DNA of 64,000 nt from Syntrophopropionicum propionicicum_A (GTDB lineage Bacteria > Bacillota > Desulfotomaculia > Desulfotomaculales > Pelotomaculaceae): contig NZ_JBMGJC010000002.1 in NCBI RefSeq assembly GCF_048984525.1, positions 124,001 through 188,000 on the forward strand. Reading direction: 5' to 3'. A model generated the notes under the pieces. The model was not told the origin of the DNA. It ran no database searches and saw only the letters and a list, made by a program, of their open reading frames with translations. Both the position numbers and the translations under genes were made by a program. Of the stretch, positions 1 through 7,956 are shown piece by piece (the stretch's first letter is position 1; each line of letters starts with the position of its first letter).

Positions 1-45
1 AGCTGCCCGGACGATCACCATAAGTTCGGTGTATTAAAATGGTAG

Positions 46-445
46 GCGCCCACCGTTAATCGCAGCAAATGCCCAATTTCTCAGCCTATTCGTACCAGTG
101 ATATAGAATCAGGAGAGTACCCGCGCCGTGGGCATGGTGAGACGGGAGACTTCGGCCAGAACCACAGTGGGAGCTCAAGTTCTGGAATCCGGGGGAAAAG
201 AGAGATGCTCCTCATATTCCGACAAACGCTTTTCTGGTTGTCGTTCTGAAGGCAACAAACTGGCAGCGCCCAAAAGCGCCTCCACCAGTGGCAAAGGGTT
301 GGCGAACATGCGCCCTGCCTTCCTAGCGTAGCGATACGCGGCGACCCGGAGTGGGTAATCATAAAAGCGGGAATGTGCGAAAGAAAACCTTACTCCGACA
401 AAAATCACAATGTTAATCTCCGCGCCCTGGTTAACGCTGGGGCGC
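46..445 (+). ncRNA. Candidate large structured RNA (HEARO/omega-RNA-like?)
   Basis: GC-rich stretch with no credible reading frame. Bases 46-59 pair with 431-445 (13 pairs, one mismatch, one bulged G), enclosing about 370 nt. Inside are further helices: an ATGCCCA-type strand near 68-75 with TGGGCAT near 130-136, a GTTGTC/GGCAAC hairpin near 237-255, and CGGAGT (about 346) with ACTCCG (about 392). A 7-bp local hairpin at 421-446 competes with the closing stem and could form a pseudoknot or switch. Size and closing-stem layout recall HEARO, the omega-RNA of IscB nucleases, but no IscB gene follows, and I cannot confirm the family. Strand is inferred from the following + genes. It could also belong to another large RNA class. 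Confidence 0.45.
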
Positions 446-466
446 GATAATACATAAGATTTTTCT

Positions 467-487
467 CCGTACCCAAAATGGGTACGG
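467..487 (+). other. Perfect 9-bp hairpin
   Basis: CCGTACCCA and TGGGTACGG flank an AAA loop just 3' of the candidate structured RNA. There is no T-run, so it is not a classical terminator; it may be part of the RNA or a processing/protein-binding hairpin. Confidence 0.4.
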
Positions 488-501
488 CAATACATAACCC
501 A

Positions 502-547
502 AAAACCATGTGTTCTTAATAGGATAAATATTGGGACATGGTTTTTT
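502..547. terminator. Rho-independent terminator-like hairpin
   Basis: AACCATGT and ACATGGTT flank a loop of about 24 nt and are followed by a T-run. An A-run on the 5' side makes it potentially bidirectional. It separates the structured-RNA region from the 581 gene. Confidence 0.4.
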
Positions 548-580
548 GTTTTAAATCTACAATATATAAGGAGGGATTTT

Positions 581-868
581 ATGACTCAAAATGACATCCG
601 CAGGGTAGCAAGAAAAATCCTAATGGGTGGACAAAAGAAAGAATTGATACGATTCGTTTACAACAGGGAAAAGCGTGACGGCGTGCGATCACTGGCAAAG
701 CATATGACAGAGATCAGCGGCAACCGTTATAAGGCAAGAGATTTAATGATTTTAGCAGGCCTTTATATTCGCAGTGAAAACGGTGACAGGATGTACCTGG
801 GCGGCAAGCAGGGTAAACTTGGAGGCCGCCAAAACATGAAAGTTGCCCAAGCGTACCAAAGCATGTAA
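581..868 (+). CDS. Small basic hypothetical protein (95 aa)
   Basis: Family not recognised. ATG is preceded by AAGGAGGG at good spacing. The product is rich in Lys/Arg, begins with a helix-like segment (MTQNDIRRVARKIL) and has a Gly/Lys-rich C-terminal patch (GGKQGKLGGRQ), so nucleic-acid binding is possible but not shown. It is monocistronic, with a strong terminator right after the stop. Confidence 0.7.
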   Translation: MTQNDIRRVARKILMGGQKKELIRFVYNREKRDGVRSLAKHMTEISGNRYKARDLMILAGLYIRSENGDRMYLGGKQGKLGGRQNMKVAQAYQSM

Positions 869-897
869 ACGGCAGAGAATCTGCCGTTTTTGTTTTT
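867..897 (+). terminator. Rho-independent terminator
   Basis: ACGGCAGA / TCTGCCGT 8-bp perfect stem with a GAA loop, followed by TTTTTG, immediately after the 581-868 stop codon. Confidence 0.85.
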
Positions 898-1140
898 AGG
901 CTTTGTTGAAAAATTGTGTTGTGGTCGTTTAGTCCTAGCATATTGCTAGGTACAGGAGTGCTAAGGCAACAAGAATACCACTTCTGCCAAAGCAGAGCAC
1001 AAGAAACCATTTGCCCACATCCAATACCACTCTCCTCTTTCCTTGGGTTATACCAAATTTGCTTGAAACGACAATTGTTAAATTAATGATTAAAGAACCA
1101 AAAAGGCCTGTTGTATGCGATATGATCAACAGGTTTTTTA
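898..1140. other. Gene-free stretch with two hairpins, possible IS remnant
   Basis: No credible gene. It contains a perfect CCTAGCA/TGCTAGG hairpin (934-950) and a terminator-like CCTGTTG/CAACAGG hairpin followed by six Ts (1107-1138). The sequence GGCTTTGTTGAAAAATTGTG near 899 resembles insertion-sequence end sequences, and the stretch between reads weakly as coding in one + frame up to about 1160. I could not identify a transposase, so a degraded IS fragment is only a possibility. Confidence 0.25.
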
Positions 1141-1189
1141 ACAGAGTCTTAATTTATTAGAGTTATTTTGACCCAACTCCAATTTTAAA

Positions 1190-1219
1190 GGCTGTCCCCA
1201 CGGACGGCCTAATTTTTTC
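1190..1219 (+). terminator. Terminator-like hairpin upstream of recD2
   Basis: GGCTGTCC / GGACGGCC stem (one G-U pair) with a CCAC loop, then TAATTTTTT. It lies 5-10 nt before the recD2 ribosome binding site, so it may end upstream transcription or act as an attenuator for recD2. Confidence 0.6.
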
Positions 1220-1238
1220 TCAGAAAGGAGGCTTTAGC

Positions 1239-3455
1239 CTGACGGAAAATGAAAGATTTGAAGGAACCATAAGAAGGTTCATATTCTCAAGTGAAAATTT
1301 TTCAGTGGCTTCATTTTTATCTGGTCCTGAAATAATAACAGTAGCCGGCAACCTGTATGGAGTTCCGATAAAAGAAAAGGTCACTGTGTTTGGTACATGG
1401 GTTGAACACCCAAAGTTTGGCCGTCAGGTGAAAGTATCTCACTGGGAACGGCGTGTGCCATCCACCGCAGAACAGGCGGTAGCGTTTTTGGCCTCGGGGC
1501 TTATCAAAGGAGTGGGGCCTGTCACAGCGAGAAAGATTGTTCAGGCGCTCGGGCCAAATGCAGTGGAGATAATCCTTGAAAAAGGGCCGGGCGTGCTGGA
1601 GAGCATTAAGGGTTTTAAAAAGAAAGCCAAGGAAGCCTACCAATGTATAATGGAAACCTTTGAGATACAGAGAGTAATGGCACAGCTACTTCCTTTTGGG
1701 CTTACAGCTAAGACAGCGATAAAAGCCCACAAGAAGTTCGGCGGACGAACGGTTGAGCTTATCAGGGAAAACCCATACTGCCTTATGGATGTGGATTCGA
1801 TTGGTTTTATCAAGGCCGACGAGATAGCAAGGAAGTTCGGAATAGCCCTTGACAGCCTTGGCAGGATTTGCGGGGCCATAAAGTACACACTTGAAGAGTA
1901 CACATGGAACGGCGGACACTGCTATATGACGATGGAGAGGCTTGTAGATGAAGCCTTGAAACTTTTGAACTCGAAAGAAAACTGCGTTAAACGCAGTCAG
2001 CTCAACACAGGCATCAGCAGGATGTGCGAAACAAAAGAAGTAACTGTTGAAGCAGGGGTTGTGTATTTAACAGCTATATATAATATGGAAGCAGCTCTCG
2101 CCGAGAGCATTAAAAGCCTCACAAAGAAAATCGTCACGCGCGTGACTGATTCAAGAATCGAGGGCTTAATAAAGCGATATGAAGTATTACAGGGAATCAG
2201 GTTGGAGCAGGAGCAAAAACAGGCTGTTGCGGCAATACTTGAAAACAACCTGCTGGTCCTTACAGGCGGGCCTGGTGTCGGGAAGACCACAACCGTAAAG
2301 GCGATAATTGATGTGTTCTCGATGGTAAAACCGGAAGCCGAAATAATGTTAGCCTCCCCAACAGGCAAAGCCAGCAGGAGACTGAGCGAAGTCACCGGCA
2401 TGGAAGCAAGCACTATACACCGTTTACTTGGTTTCAAGGCAGACTCACTGCTTCCCGAGTTTAATAAGGACAACCGGCTGAGATGTGATTTACTGATCGT
2501 CGATGAAGTGTCGATGCTGGGGATTAAGCTGGCGAAGTACCTGTTCGACGCGATAGCGCCGGATACGAAAGTGCTGCTGGTAGGAGATGTTGACCAACTC
2601 CCGCCGGTTGAACCGGGAAATGTACTGAATGATATCTTACGTGCAGGCACGCCAAGTGTAAGGTTGGAAAAGATATTCAGGCAGGCTGCGGAAAGCCAAA
2701 TCGTAGTAGGCGCCCACGCTATCAACTCGGGGAAGATGTATACACCTGATCACATCAAGGATGACTTTTTCTTTATTGAAAAAGAGAAACCCGAAGATAT
2801 ACAGGATACGATACTGCGGTGCGTTAAGCGGCTTCAAAGCCTTGGGAACGCCATGGATGATATTCAGGTATTAAGCCCGATGAAAAACGGTATAGTGGGA
2901 ACCCTGGAGCTCAACAAAAAACTCCAGGAAGAAATAAACCCGTCCTTTGGAAGCAGTGAAATTAAAAGAGGGATGACATCCTTCAGGGTTGGAGATAAAG
3001 TAATCTGCACAAAGAATAATTATGACAAGGATGTTTTCAATGGAGAAACAGGGACGGTCACGCGCATGACTTGGGAAGAAGATGATATTACCGGCCTTGT
3101 GGTCAAATACGACGACAGAGAGATAAGTTACGCGCGTGACGAACTGCAAGACCTAGAGTTGGCGTATGCGATAACAACCCATAAGAGCCAGGGCTCAGAA
3201 GTCCGTGTAGTGATTATGCCGGTTACAACCAGCCACTATGTTATGCTGGCAAGAAACCTTGTATATACTGGCATCACCCGGGCAAAGGATAGAGTCGTCC
3301 TCGTGGGTACGAAAAAAGCCTTTGGCATAGCGATTAGGAATGATAAACAGGCAAAGCGCAACAGCAGGTTGGCAGAAAGAATAGCGAATGTGTCATTTTT
3401 GGAGTTTGACTACCCGGAGGCTTCTGGTCAAGTCAAATGTATTTTGAGTAGTTAA
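1239..3455 (+). CDS. recD2: RecD2-family helicase (RecD/TraA type), CTG start
   Basis: SF1B 5'-3' DNA helicase of the RecBC-independent RecD2 family, acting in repair or plasmid/phage DNA processing. About 738 aa, the usual family length. An N-terminal OB-like domain (EGTIRRFIF, VEHPKFGRQ) and HhH region (SGLIKGVGPVTA) precede Walker A GGPGVGKTTT (about residue 343), Walker B LLIVDEVSML (about 418), GDVDQLPPVEPGN, TTHKSQGSE (about 646) and VYTGITRAKDR (about 674). The first ATG/GTG/TTG in frame is GTG 1305, which would cut off the conserved EGTI..FIF strand. AAAGGAGG at 1224-1231 sits 7 nt before an in-frame CTG at 1239 that restores the N-terminus, so initiation at CTG is inferred. Confidence 0.92.
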   Translation: MTENERFEGTIRRFIFSSENFSVASFLSGPEIITVAGNLYGVPIKEKVTVFGTWVEHPKFGRQVKVSHWERRVPSTAEQAVAFLASGLIKGVGPVTARKIVQALGPNAVEIILEKGPGVLESIKGFKKKAKEAYQCIMETFEIQRVMAQLLPFGLTAKTAIKAHKKFGGRTVELIRENPYCLMDVDSIGFIKADEIARKFGIALDSLGRICGAIKYTLEEYTWNGGHCYMTMERLVDEALKLLNSKENCVKRSQLNTGISRMCETKEVTVEAGVVYLTAIYNMEAALAESIKSLTKKIVTRVTDSRIEGLIKRYEVLQGIRLEQEQKQAVAAILENNLLVLTGGPGVGKTTTVKAIIDVFSMVKPEAEIMLASPTGKASRRLSEVTGMEASTIHRLLGFKADSLLPEFNKDNRLRCDLLIVDEVSMLGIKLAKYLFDAIAPDTKVLLVGDVDQLPPVEPGNVLNDILRAGTPSVRLEKIFRQAAESQIVVGAHAINSGKMYTPDHIKDDFFFIEKEKPEDIQDTILRCVKRLQSLGNAMDDIQVLSPMKNGIVGTLELNKKLQEEINPSFGSSEIKRGMTSFRVGDKVICTKNNYDKDVFNGETGTVTRMTWEEDDITGLVVKYDDREISYARDELQDLELAYAITTHKSQGSEVRVVIMPVTTSHYVMLARNLVYTGITRAKDRVVLVGTKKAFGIAIRNDKQAKRNSRLAERIANVSFLEFDYPEASGQVKCILSS

Positions 3456-3467
3456 GGAGGTAACTGA

Positions 3468-3800
3468 TTGTCCAAGACAGTTGATGTTTTCTGCGCGAGC
3501 AGTGTGGAAAAAGACATGGAAACTTACGGCCTGGTTATCAGTCGGGGACACGAGAAGATATACAGTGCCTCCGGGGTTGTCTACTCGACGCCTGGCGCCG
3601 GCAACTACAACGCGGTTGCCGCGGCTCTCGGATGGCTTTTGACAAACGGGTATGCCGGCGATACGACAACTATATATATTGGAAACTACCAGTGTGTTAT
3701 GCAAATAAACCTTCGGAAAGAGATGCCACCTATTTTATGCAAGCAACACCGAGAAAACCCCGGAATTTATTCCGGGGATGAGAGGTGGGAAGACAAATAA
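3468..3800 (+). pseudogene. RNase H-like protein, 3' end replaced by a TnpB transposon
   Basis: TTG start with AAGGAGGT 5-6 nt upstream. The product resembles an RNase HI-type domain: a first strand TVDVFCASS, ETYGLVIS, NYNAVAAALGWLLTNGY and TTTIYIGNYQCVMQIN match the spacing of family members. Canonical catalytic acids look altered (no DGS; GNY where DSQ is usual), so it may be inactive or a binding domain. The reading frame enters the IS at about 3744 and ends after about 18 foreign residues. Joining 3743 to 5151 restores a frame ending in HIIAAQNAAV at a TAA (5181-5183) with a terminator right behind it, so the ancestral protein was about 102 aa. Confidence 0.7.
3758..3777. repeat. Left-end hairpin of the tnpB element
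   Basis: Perfect palindrome CCCCGGAATTTATTCCGGGG (apart from the central bases). It is repeated with one base change at 5119-5138 near the right end. It is the probable TnpA recognition hairpin. Confidence 0.75.
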
Positions 3801-3838
3801 ATAAAATAGGTATATAAGTCGATAGGAGGTAAAACTCA

Positions 3839-5101
3839 CTGTATTCCACCCAAAAGAATCAAATACGGGGCCTGTCTAAACAAGAGTATACGGTCCTGCG
3901 GGAACTCTGCCACATCTCCAAAAACCTGTACAACGTTACGCTTTACAGCATCCGGCAGCACTTCTTCGCCGAAAAGAAATTCCTGTCGTATAACTCCAAC
4001 TACCACCACTGCAAAAACAACGACAACTATAAGCTGCTGCAGGCTGGGGTATCCCAACAGGTCATGCGCGTAGTCGAACGCAACTTTAAATCCTTCTTTT
4101 CGCTGCTGGAGTTGGCCAAACAGGGAGAGTATCCGAAGGAGAAAGTAAAAATACCCAAATATTTACCCGAAGACAGCTACTTTTCACTCGTTCTGTCCAC
4201 CAACGCCATCAAGATCAAAGAAGGGTTTGTGGTAATACCCCTGTCTCGCAGGTTTAAGAAAGAACGCTCGGTGTTAAAAAACCTTCGTATACCATTTCCG
4301 GAAAGACTGACCGGCAGAACCATTAAAGAAATCCGCATCATTCCTAAACACGAAGCAAGGTTTTTTGAGATAGAGTATATCTATGAACAACCTTACGAAT
4401 TACACCCCGTAGATCCTAACAAAGCGCTTTCCGTTGACCTGGGATTGAACAACCTGGCATCCTTCATCGCCACCGGCGGGGCGTCGTTTTTAATCGACGG
4501 CAAACACCTGAAATCAATCAACCGCTGGTACAACAAAGAGAACGCCAGGCTGCAGTCTATAAAAGACAAACAAGGTATTAAAGGCATAACCAATCTGCAG
4601 GCGCGTCTTCTCAACAGAAGGAATAACAGGGTCCGGGACTGCCTGAATAAGACCGCCCGGTACATCATCAACTACTGTGTTCTCCATGGTATAGGGAAAA
4701 TTGTCGTTGGCCACAACCCGGAGTGGAAACAGGAAATAAACCTGGGCAGTCGCAATAACCAGAACTTTGTGCAAATACCCCACTCATCGTTAATACTTAA
4801 ACTTAGAGCCCTATGTGAGCGATACGGCATCGAATTAGTTGAACAAGAAGAGTCTTACACCTCAAAGGCCAGTTTCTTGGATAAAGACAACATTCCTGTT
4901 TACAACCCGGAGAATAAGACAGAATACACTTTTAGCGGCAAACGGGTCAAGCGCGGGCTCTACCGGTCCAGAGAAGGTTTTCTGGTCAACGCTGATACTA
5001 ACGGTGCGGCGAATATTTTAAAAAAAAGTAACCACAGACTGGATTTCCAGCGAGTGGCTAGGGGGCTTTTGGCTAACCCTTTGAGAGTAAGGCTTGTATA
5101 G
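3839..5101 (+). CDS. tnpB: TnpB RNA-guided nuclease (IS605/IS1341 type), CTG start
   Basis: About 420 aa. The first ATG (4064) would remove about 75 residues that match TnpB N-termini (NQIRGLSKQEY, ISKNLYNVTLYSIRQ, LLQAGVSQQVM). AGGAGGT at 3824-3830 lies 8 nt before an in-frame CTG at 3839. RuvC-I Asp is in SVDLGLNN (about residue 199) and RuvC-III Asp in NADTNGAAN (about 384). The usual RuvC-II Glu is not at the canonical place: the strand reads KIVVGHNPEWKQ. An alternative Glu lies in EQEESYTSKAS (about 338). The CxxC zinc finger is replaced by a FLDKDNIPVY..FSGKRVKRGLY segment, a recognisable TnpB subgroup. Activity is uncertain but the fold looks complete. Confidence 0.88.
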   Translation: MYSTQKNQIRGLSKQEYTVLRELCHISKNLYNVTLYSIRQHFFAEKKFLSYNSNYHHCKNNDNYKLLQAGVSQQVMRVVERNFKSFFSLLELAKQGEYPKEKVKIPKYLPEDSYFSLVLSTNAIKIKEGFVVIPLSRRFKKERSVLKNLRIPFPERLTGRTIKEIRIIPKHEARFFEIEYIYEQPYELHPVDPNKALSVDLGLNNLASFIATGGASFLIDGKHLKSINRWYNKENARLQSIKDKQGIKGITNLQARLLNRRNNRVRDCLNKTARYIINYCVLHGIGKIVVGHNPEWKQEINLGSRNNQNFVQIPHSSLILKLRALCERYGIELVEQEESYTSKASFLDKDNIPVYNPENKTEYTFSGKRVKRGLYRSREGFLVNADTNGAANILKKSNHRLDFQRVARGLLANPLRVRLV

Positions 5102-5150
5102 CAAACCTCTTATGAATCCTCGGAATTTATTCCGGGGAGTGTCAAGCAAG
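4990..5150 (+). ncRNA. Predicted TnpB omega-RNA (right-end RNA)
   Basis: In this family the guide RNA scaffold overlaps the 3' end of tnpB and ends at the element border, using the 3' flank as guide. Here that is the tnpB tail, the right-end hairpin at 5119-5138 and the tail to about 5150. The guide would start at about 5151 (CACATTATTGCCGCACAGAA), i.e. the interrupted RNase H-like gene. The 5' boundary is a guess. Confidence 0.45.
5119..5138. repeat. Right-end hairpin of the tnpB element
   Basis: CTCGGAATTTATTCCGGGGA, near-copy of the left-end palindrome, about 12 nt from the inferred right border. Confidence 0.75.
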
Positions 5151-5183
5151 CACATTATTGCCGCACAGAACGCGGCTGTGTAA

Positions 5184-5211
5184 GGGGCAGGAAATCCTGT
5201 CCCTTTTACTT
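5184..5211 (+). terminator. Rho-independent terminator
   Basis: GGGGCAGG / CCTGTCCC stem with an AAAT loop, then TTTTACTTTT. It directly follows the TAA (5181-5183) that ends the RNase H-like frame after virtual excision of the transposon, supporting that reconstruction. Confidence 0.85.
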
Positions 5212-5232
5212 TTCAAAAAAGGAGGTAAGAAA

Positions 5233-5481
5233 ATGTCTTCGTTAAAAACCAAGGCGCATAAATACCTTGGATATCTGATTATTGAATGCTGTGGTGAATT
5301 CGGCGACCCTTACTGTACAGTTGTAAATCCTGTAACAAAAGGACATGTTCACACACAAACAGTTAAAATTGCCAAAGCTGTCTGTGGCGAGTCCCGTCAC
5401 TTCGAGAGGTACGGACGGTTCAAGACACGCAACATTGCCACAAGGAACCGGGCTGCAAGGCTCGCCCTGAGAACGGGATAA
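5233..5481 (+). CDS. Small basic hypothetical protein (82 aa)
   Basis: ATG preceded by AAAGGAGGT. Longer upstream frames run through a terminator and are rejected. The product contains IIECCGEFGDPYCTVVNP, His-rich GHVHTQTV and a basic tail (RFKTRNIATRNRAARLALR). Possible metal or nucleic-acid binding; family not recognised. Confidence 0.7.
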   Translation: MSSLKTKAHKYLGYLIIECCGEFGDPYCTVVNPVTKGHVHTQTVKIAKAVCGESRHFERYGRFKTRNIATRNRAARLALRTG

Positions 5482-5513
5482 AGAAAGGAGATGGTTGAAT
5501 TAAAGCAATCTCA

Positions 5514-6026
5514 ATGGCAAACCGCGGTGAGGCGCTTGAAGAACTGGTGATAATGGCAAACGAGTCCTACCGGACGAACAAGAAAGCTGTAATCCACAAG
5601 GTTCCGACGGAGTGGAAGCCTATCCGTGGATTCGTAAAAGGTAAATACAGAATAGTTTCAGCAAAGGTTGAGAAACAGGCTGCTGTGGATTTTCTCGGCC
5701 ATGTTAAATTGAAGAAAAGAACCCTGCCTCTGGCGTTCGATGTGAAGGAAGTAAGCAGCGGCGTAAGATTCCCTTTGTTAAGAGTAGAACCTCACCAGTA
5801 CAACTACTTAAAAGACAGTGCCATTACGGGCGCTTTTTCTTTTGTGTTGATTGCTTTCTGGGAGATAGATAAGTTTTATATTCTCCCCTTTGACGAGTTG
5901 GATAAACGCTGGATTAAATGGAAGAAGAAAACCGGACCCGCATCAGTCAAGGCTGGGGAGAGCGGTTTGGTTGAGGTGAAATTCACAGACTACCTCAACT
6001 TCCTTGAAGGTGTCAGCATTGTCTGA
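5514..6026 (+). CDS. recU: RecU-like Holliday junction resolvase
   Basis: 170 aa, close to the family length. RecU hallmarks: MANRGEALEELV at the N-terminus, KVPTEWKPI, KVEKQAAVDFLG (catalytic Asp region), LPLAFDVKEV (Asp-x-Lys active-site strand), and RVEPHQYNYLK with GAFSFVLIAFWE. It cuts Holliday junctions during recombination and is common on Firmicutes mobile elements. The ATG is 23 nt from AAAGGAG (5484-5490), unusually far; no better start exists because a stop lies in frame at 5496. Confidence 0.88.
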   Translation: MANRGEALEELVIMANESYRTNKKAVIHKVPTEWKPIRGFVKGKYRIVSAKVEKQAAVDFLGHVKLKKRTLPLAFDVKEVSSGVRFPLLRVEPHQYNYLKDSAITGAFSFVLIAFWEIDKFYILPFDELDKRWIKWKKKTGPASVKAGESGLVEVKFTDYLNFLEGVSIV

Positions 6027-6027
6027 C

Positions 6028-6201
6028 ATGACTGACATAATCAAGCGGTTCAAGGGTTCGCCGGCGGAACTCACATCAAGGCAGGTTGAGTACATCAGAA
6101 ATCACTTCGAAAAGAAAGGCCCAGTCCTTATCAGGCTGGGCAAAGGAAAACTAACTAAGTTTCTTAGTCCAGATGAACATAAAAAACTAAAGGAGGTTTG
6201 A
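6028..6201 (+). CDS. Small hypothetical protein (57-65 aa)
   Basis: The ATG at 6028 overlaps nothing; an in-frame TTG at 6004 would overlap the recU end. Neither has a strong ribosome binding site. The sequence (DIIKRFKGSPAELTSRQVEYIRNHF) looks helical and basic. It is followed by AAAGGAGG of the next gene, so it is likely co-transcribed with recU. Function unknown. Confidence 0.6.
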   Translation: MTDIIKRFKGSPAELTSRQVEYIRNHFEKKGPVLIRLGKGKLTKFLSPDEHKKLKEV

Positions 6202-6205
6202 TAAA

Positions 6206-6985
6206 TTGGCATTACCCTTAATGGAAGATCCTTTTGAAGAGAAATTCTGCGAAAACTGCGGAAAAACAGGATACACCGAAAAACACCACATTAAGACCAG
6301 GGGCGCCGGCGGGAAGGATATCAGCTTGAACAAAATCAGGCTGTGTGTCGAGTGCCACAGGAACGCCCAGGAATACAAAATCAGCAGGTACCATCTGATC
6401 CAGATTGTTGCCAAGAGAGAGAAAGTAACGCCCGAGGAAGTCTGCAAGGCCATAGATATTCCACTGCCCGATGTGTTCCCGGCTCCCGCCGAGAAGAAAG
6501 AGGAACCGTCATACGAACAACTGGTGCAGGCTGGGCTGAGCATAAAAGAGCAGGAGGCTGACTGCAAGTGGGTTTACGCCCAGGTTATAGACGCCCTTGT
6601 TAAGACCGGTGCCAAGATGTCACAGATAGCCTCAGACCTCGGCGACAGCGTGTCTCTGGTAAAGAAGTATATTAAGACATATAACGCCTTCAGGGATGAA
6701 GACATGCGCGTGCCAGAACTGAGTTTCGAGCACCATTATATTGCTTCAACATCAAAGGACCCGTCAGTGGCCATAGCAAAAGCCGCGGATGAACAATTAA
6801 GCACCCGGGGACTCAGAAAAATCATTTTGGAGGAAAGCGATGATCTTAAAGCTGCCGATGATAATGACGAAAAAAAAGAATTACAAAAAGCAAAAAAGGT
6901 TCACGCAGAAGCCCAGGAAATTATTGCTGCCGGAGGCCCAGCAGCCAAGTGGCTCAAAGATAATCTCCACGAGTTAGTGGCATAG
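6206..6985 (+). CDS. HNH-type zinc protein with HTH segment (259 aa)
   Basis: TTG start 9 nt after AAAGGAGG. The N-terminal 60 residues carry CENCGK..EKHHIKTRGAGGKD..NKIRLCVECH, the CxxC/HH/CxxCH pattern of HNH nucleases. A middle segment (SQIASDLGDSVSLVKKYIKTY, about 135-155) resembles a helix-turn-helix of ParB/KorB type. The C-terminus is charged and probably coiled coil (KKELQKAKKVHAEAQEII). Probably DNA-binding or nicking; role not known. Confidence 0.7.
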   Translation: MALPLMEDPFEEKFCENCGKTGYTEKHHIKTRGAGGKDISLNKIRLCVECHRNAQEYKISRYHLIQIVAKREKVTPEEVCKAIDIPLPDVFPAPAEKKEEPSYEQLVQAGLSIKEQEADCKWVYAQVIDALVKTGAKMSQIASDLGDSVSLVKKYIKTYNAFRDEDMRVPELSFEHHYIASTSKDPSVAIAKAADEQLSTRGLRKIILEESDDLKAADDNDEKKELQKAKKVHAEAQEIIAAGGPAAKWLKDNLHELVA

Positions 6986-6997
6986 AGGAGAGACGCT

Positions 6998-7942
6998 ATG
7001 ATTTCATTCGACTTTATCAACGGAGTCGCCAGGAAGGATTCACTCATTGCAGTGATCATCTATCACCCGGATGACTTCAAGGAGATATTCGGCAATGCCA
7101 GCTACAAGGATTACTTACTGCAAACGCACCTGGTCATAAACGGCCTTATTGAAAGTGAACCCGTTAGAGTCGTCAAGGTGCCCTTTAGCAAAACTGACTA
7201 CAGTAAGTGGCTGGCTAGAAATAAATACTGGGAAGAAGGACCCGAGGCAAGGACTGCGTGGGCTTTGGACAAAGCTGTGAAAATATCCAAGAAAAAAGAA
7301 TATGTACTGGTCCCGGAGCCGCCGCTGGGCGAGCTTATCAGCGGGATCACTTTATTGGGGGTAGCCCCTGTAAGTGTAATGGATGACAGTGAGTTAAAAT
7401 CGCTGTACTCGGAATTCTCCGATGATCTGGTTACCAACATCGCAAGTGAATTGGTGAATTTCTTCCCCGGAATGAAGAAGTTTTCTAAGTTATCAAGATA
7501 CCGCTGCGAAGGCATTCATGTCTGCCCCTATAACCGTCTTGTACCCCTGGATGTCAAGGAGGCAGTGGAGCCCAACATGGGTGTGCTGCTTGACTTTGAA
7601 GAGGGAGATACAATGCGCTTTGTAATCCCTGAATTTGACCTGTCCATAGAGGAAGGGTTATCGATTAATATAGCTATGTTACCAGTCTTATTGATTGGCC
7701 CCAAAACCGAAATGGATTTCTGCAGGGCTTACATGAGAGAAAATTTCTACGATATCCCTGCGGTGACGAGGCTGATAAGAGATGCCGCAAACGAGCGACT
7801 GCTTTATTCAAAGCTGTCAGGCGATTTAATGATTATGCCCTACGAAGAGTTCAACGACGATATGATAGAAATTTGCATAGACAACACAGATTGCAAATTC
7901 AAGAGTAAGAAAAAAACAAACCACCTAAGAAGGGTTAAATAG
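6998..7942 (+). CDS. Hypothetical protein (314 aa)
   Basis: ATG with GAGGAGAGA upstream, 12 bp after the HNH gene, so same operon. No signal peptide or membrane segment. Contains two Cys (CEGIHVCPYN) and a very basic C-terminus (KFKSKKKTNHLRRVK). I do not recognise the family. Confidence 0.75.
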   Translation: MISFDFINGVARKDSLIAVIIYHPDDFKEIFGNASYKDYLLQTHLVINGLIESEPVRVVKVPFSKTDYSKWLARNKYWEEGPEARTAWALDKAVKISKKKEYVLVPEPPLGELISGITLLGVAPVSVMDDSELKSLYSEFSDDLVTNIASELVNFFPGMKKFSKLSRYRCEGIHVCPYNRLVPLDVKEAVEPNMGVLLDFEEGDTMRFVIPEFDLSIEEGLSINIAMLPVLLIGPKTEMDFCRAYMRENFYDIPAVTRLIRDAANERLLYSKLSGDLMIMPYEEFNDDMIEICIDNTDCKFKSKKKTNHLRRVK

Positions 7943-7956
7943 AGAGGAGGGGTAAC

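Larger units (their letters stand above)
3744..5150 (+). mobile_element. IS200/IS605-group element carrying only tnpB (IS1341-like)
   Basis: About 1.4 kb. Near-identical palindromic hairpins sit near both ends (3758-3777 and 5119-5138), the subterminal hairpin layout expected for IS200/IS605 ends cut as single strands. No tnpA is present, so movement would need TnpA in trans. The flanking AAGCA is shared at both borders (3741-3745 and 5148-5152), so the exact border is ambiguous by up to 5 nt. No target duplication is expected for this family. Excision in silico restores the RNase H-like gene in frame. The flank 5' of the left end (TTTTATGCAAG) would hold the target/TAM motif. Confidence 0.8.

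Noticed and set aside
1..500. Group II intron fragment
   Set aside because: No domain V consensus, no reverse transcriptase and no GUGYG 5' end found.
898..1140. Complete insertion sequence
   Set aside because: Too short, no transposase frame recognised and no matched terminal repeats; at most a remnant.
1997..2725. 242-codon open frame on the minus strand
   Set aside because: Antisense shadow of recD2; no ribosome binding site, and composition is Ser/Thr/Pro-rich as expected for a reverse frame.
3839..5101. Cas12-type effector
   Set aside because: Length about 420 aa, IS605 end hairpins and absence of a CRISPR array indicate TnpB.
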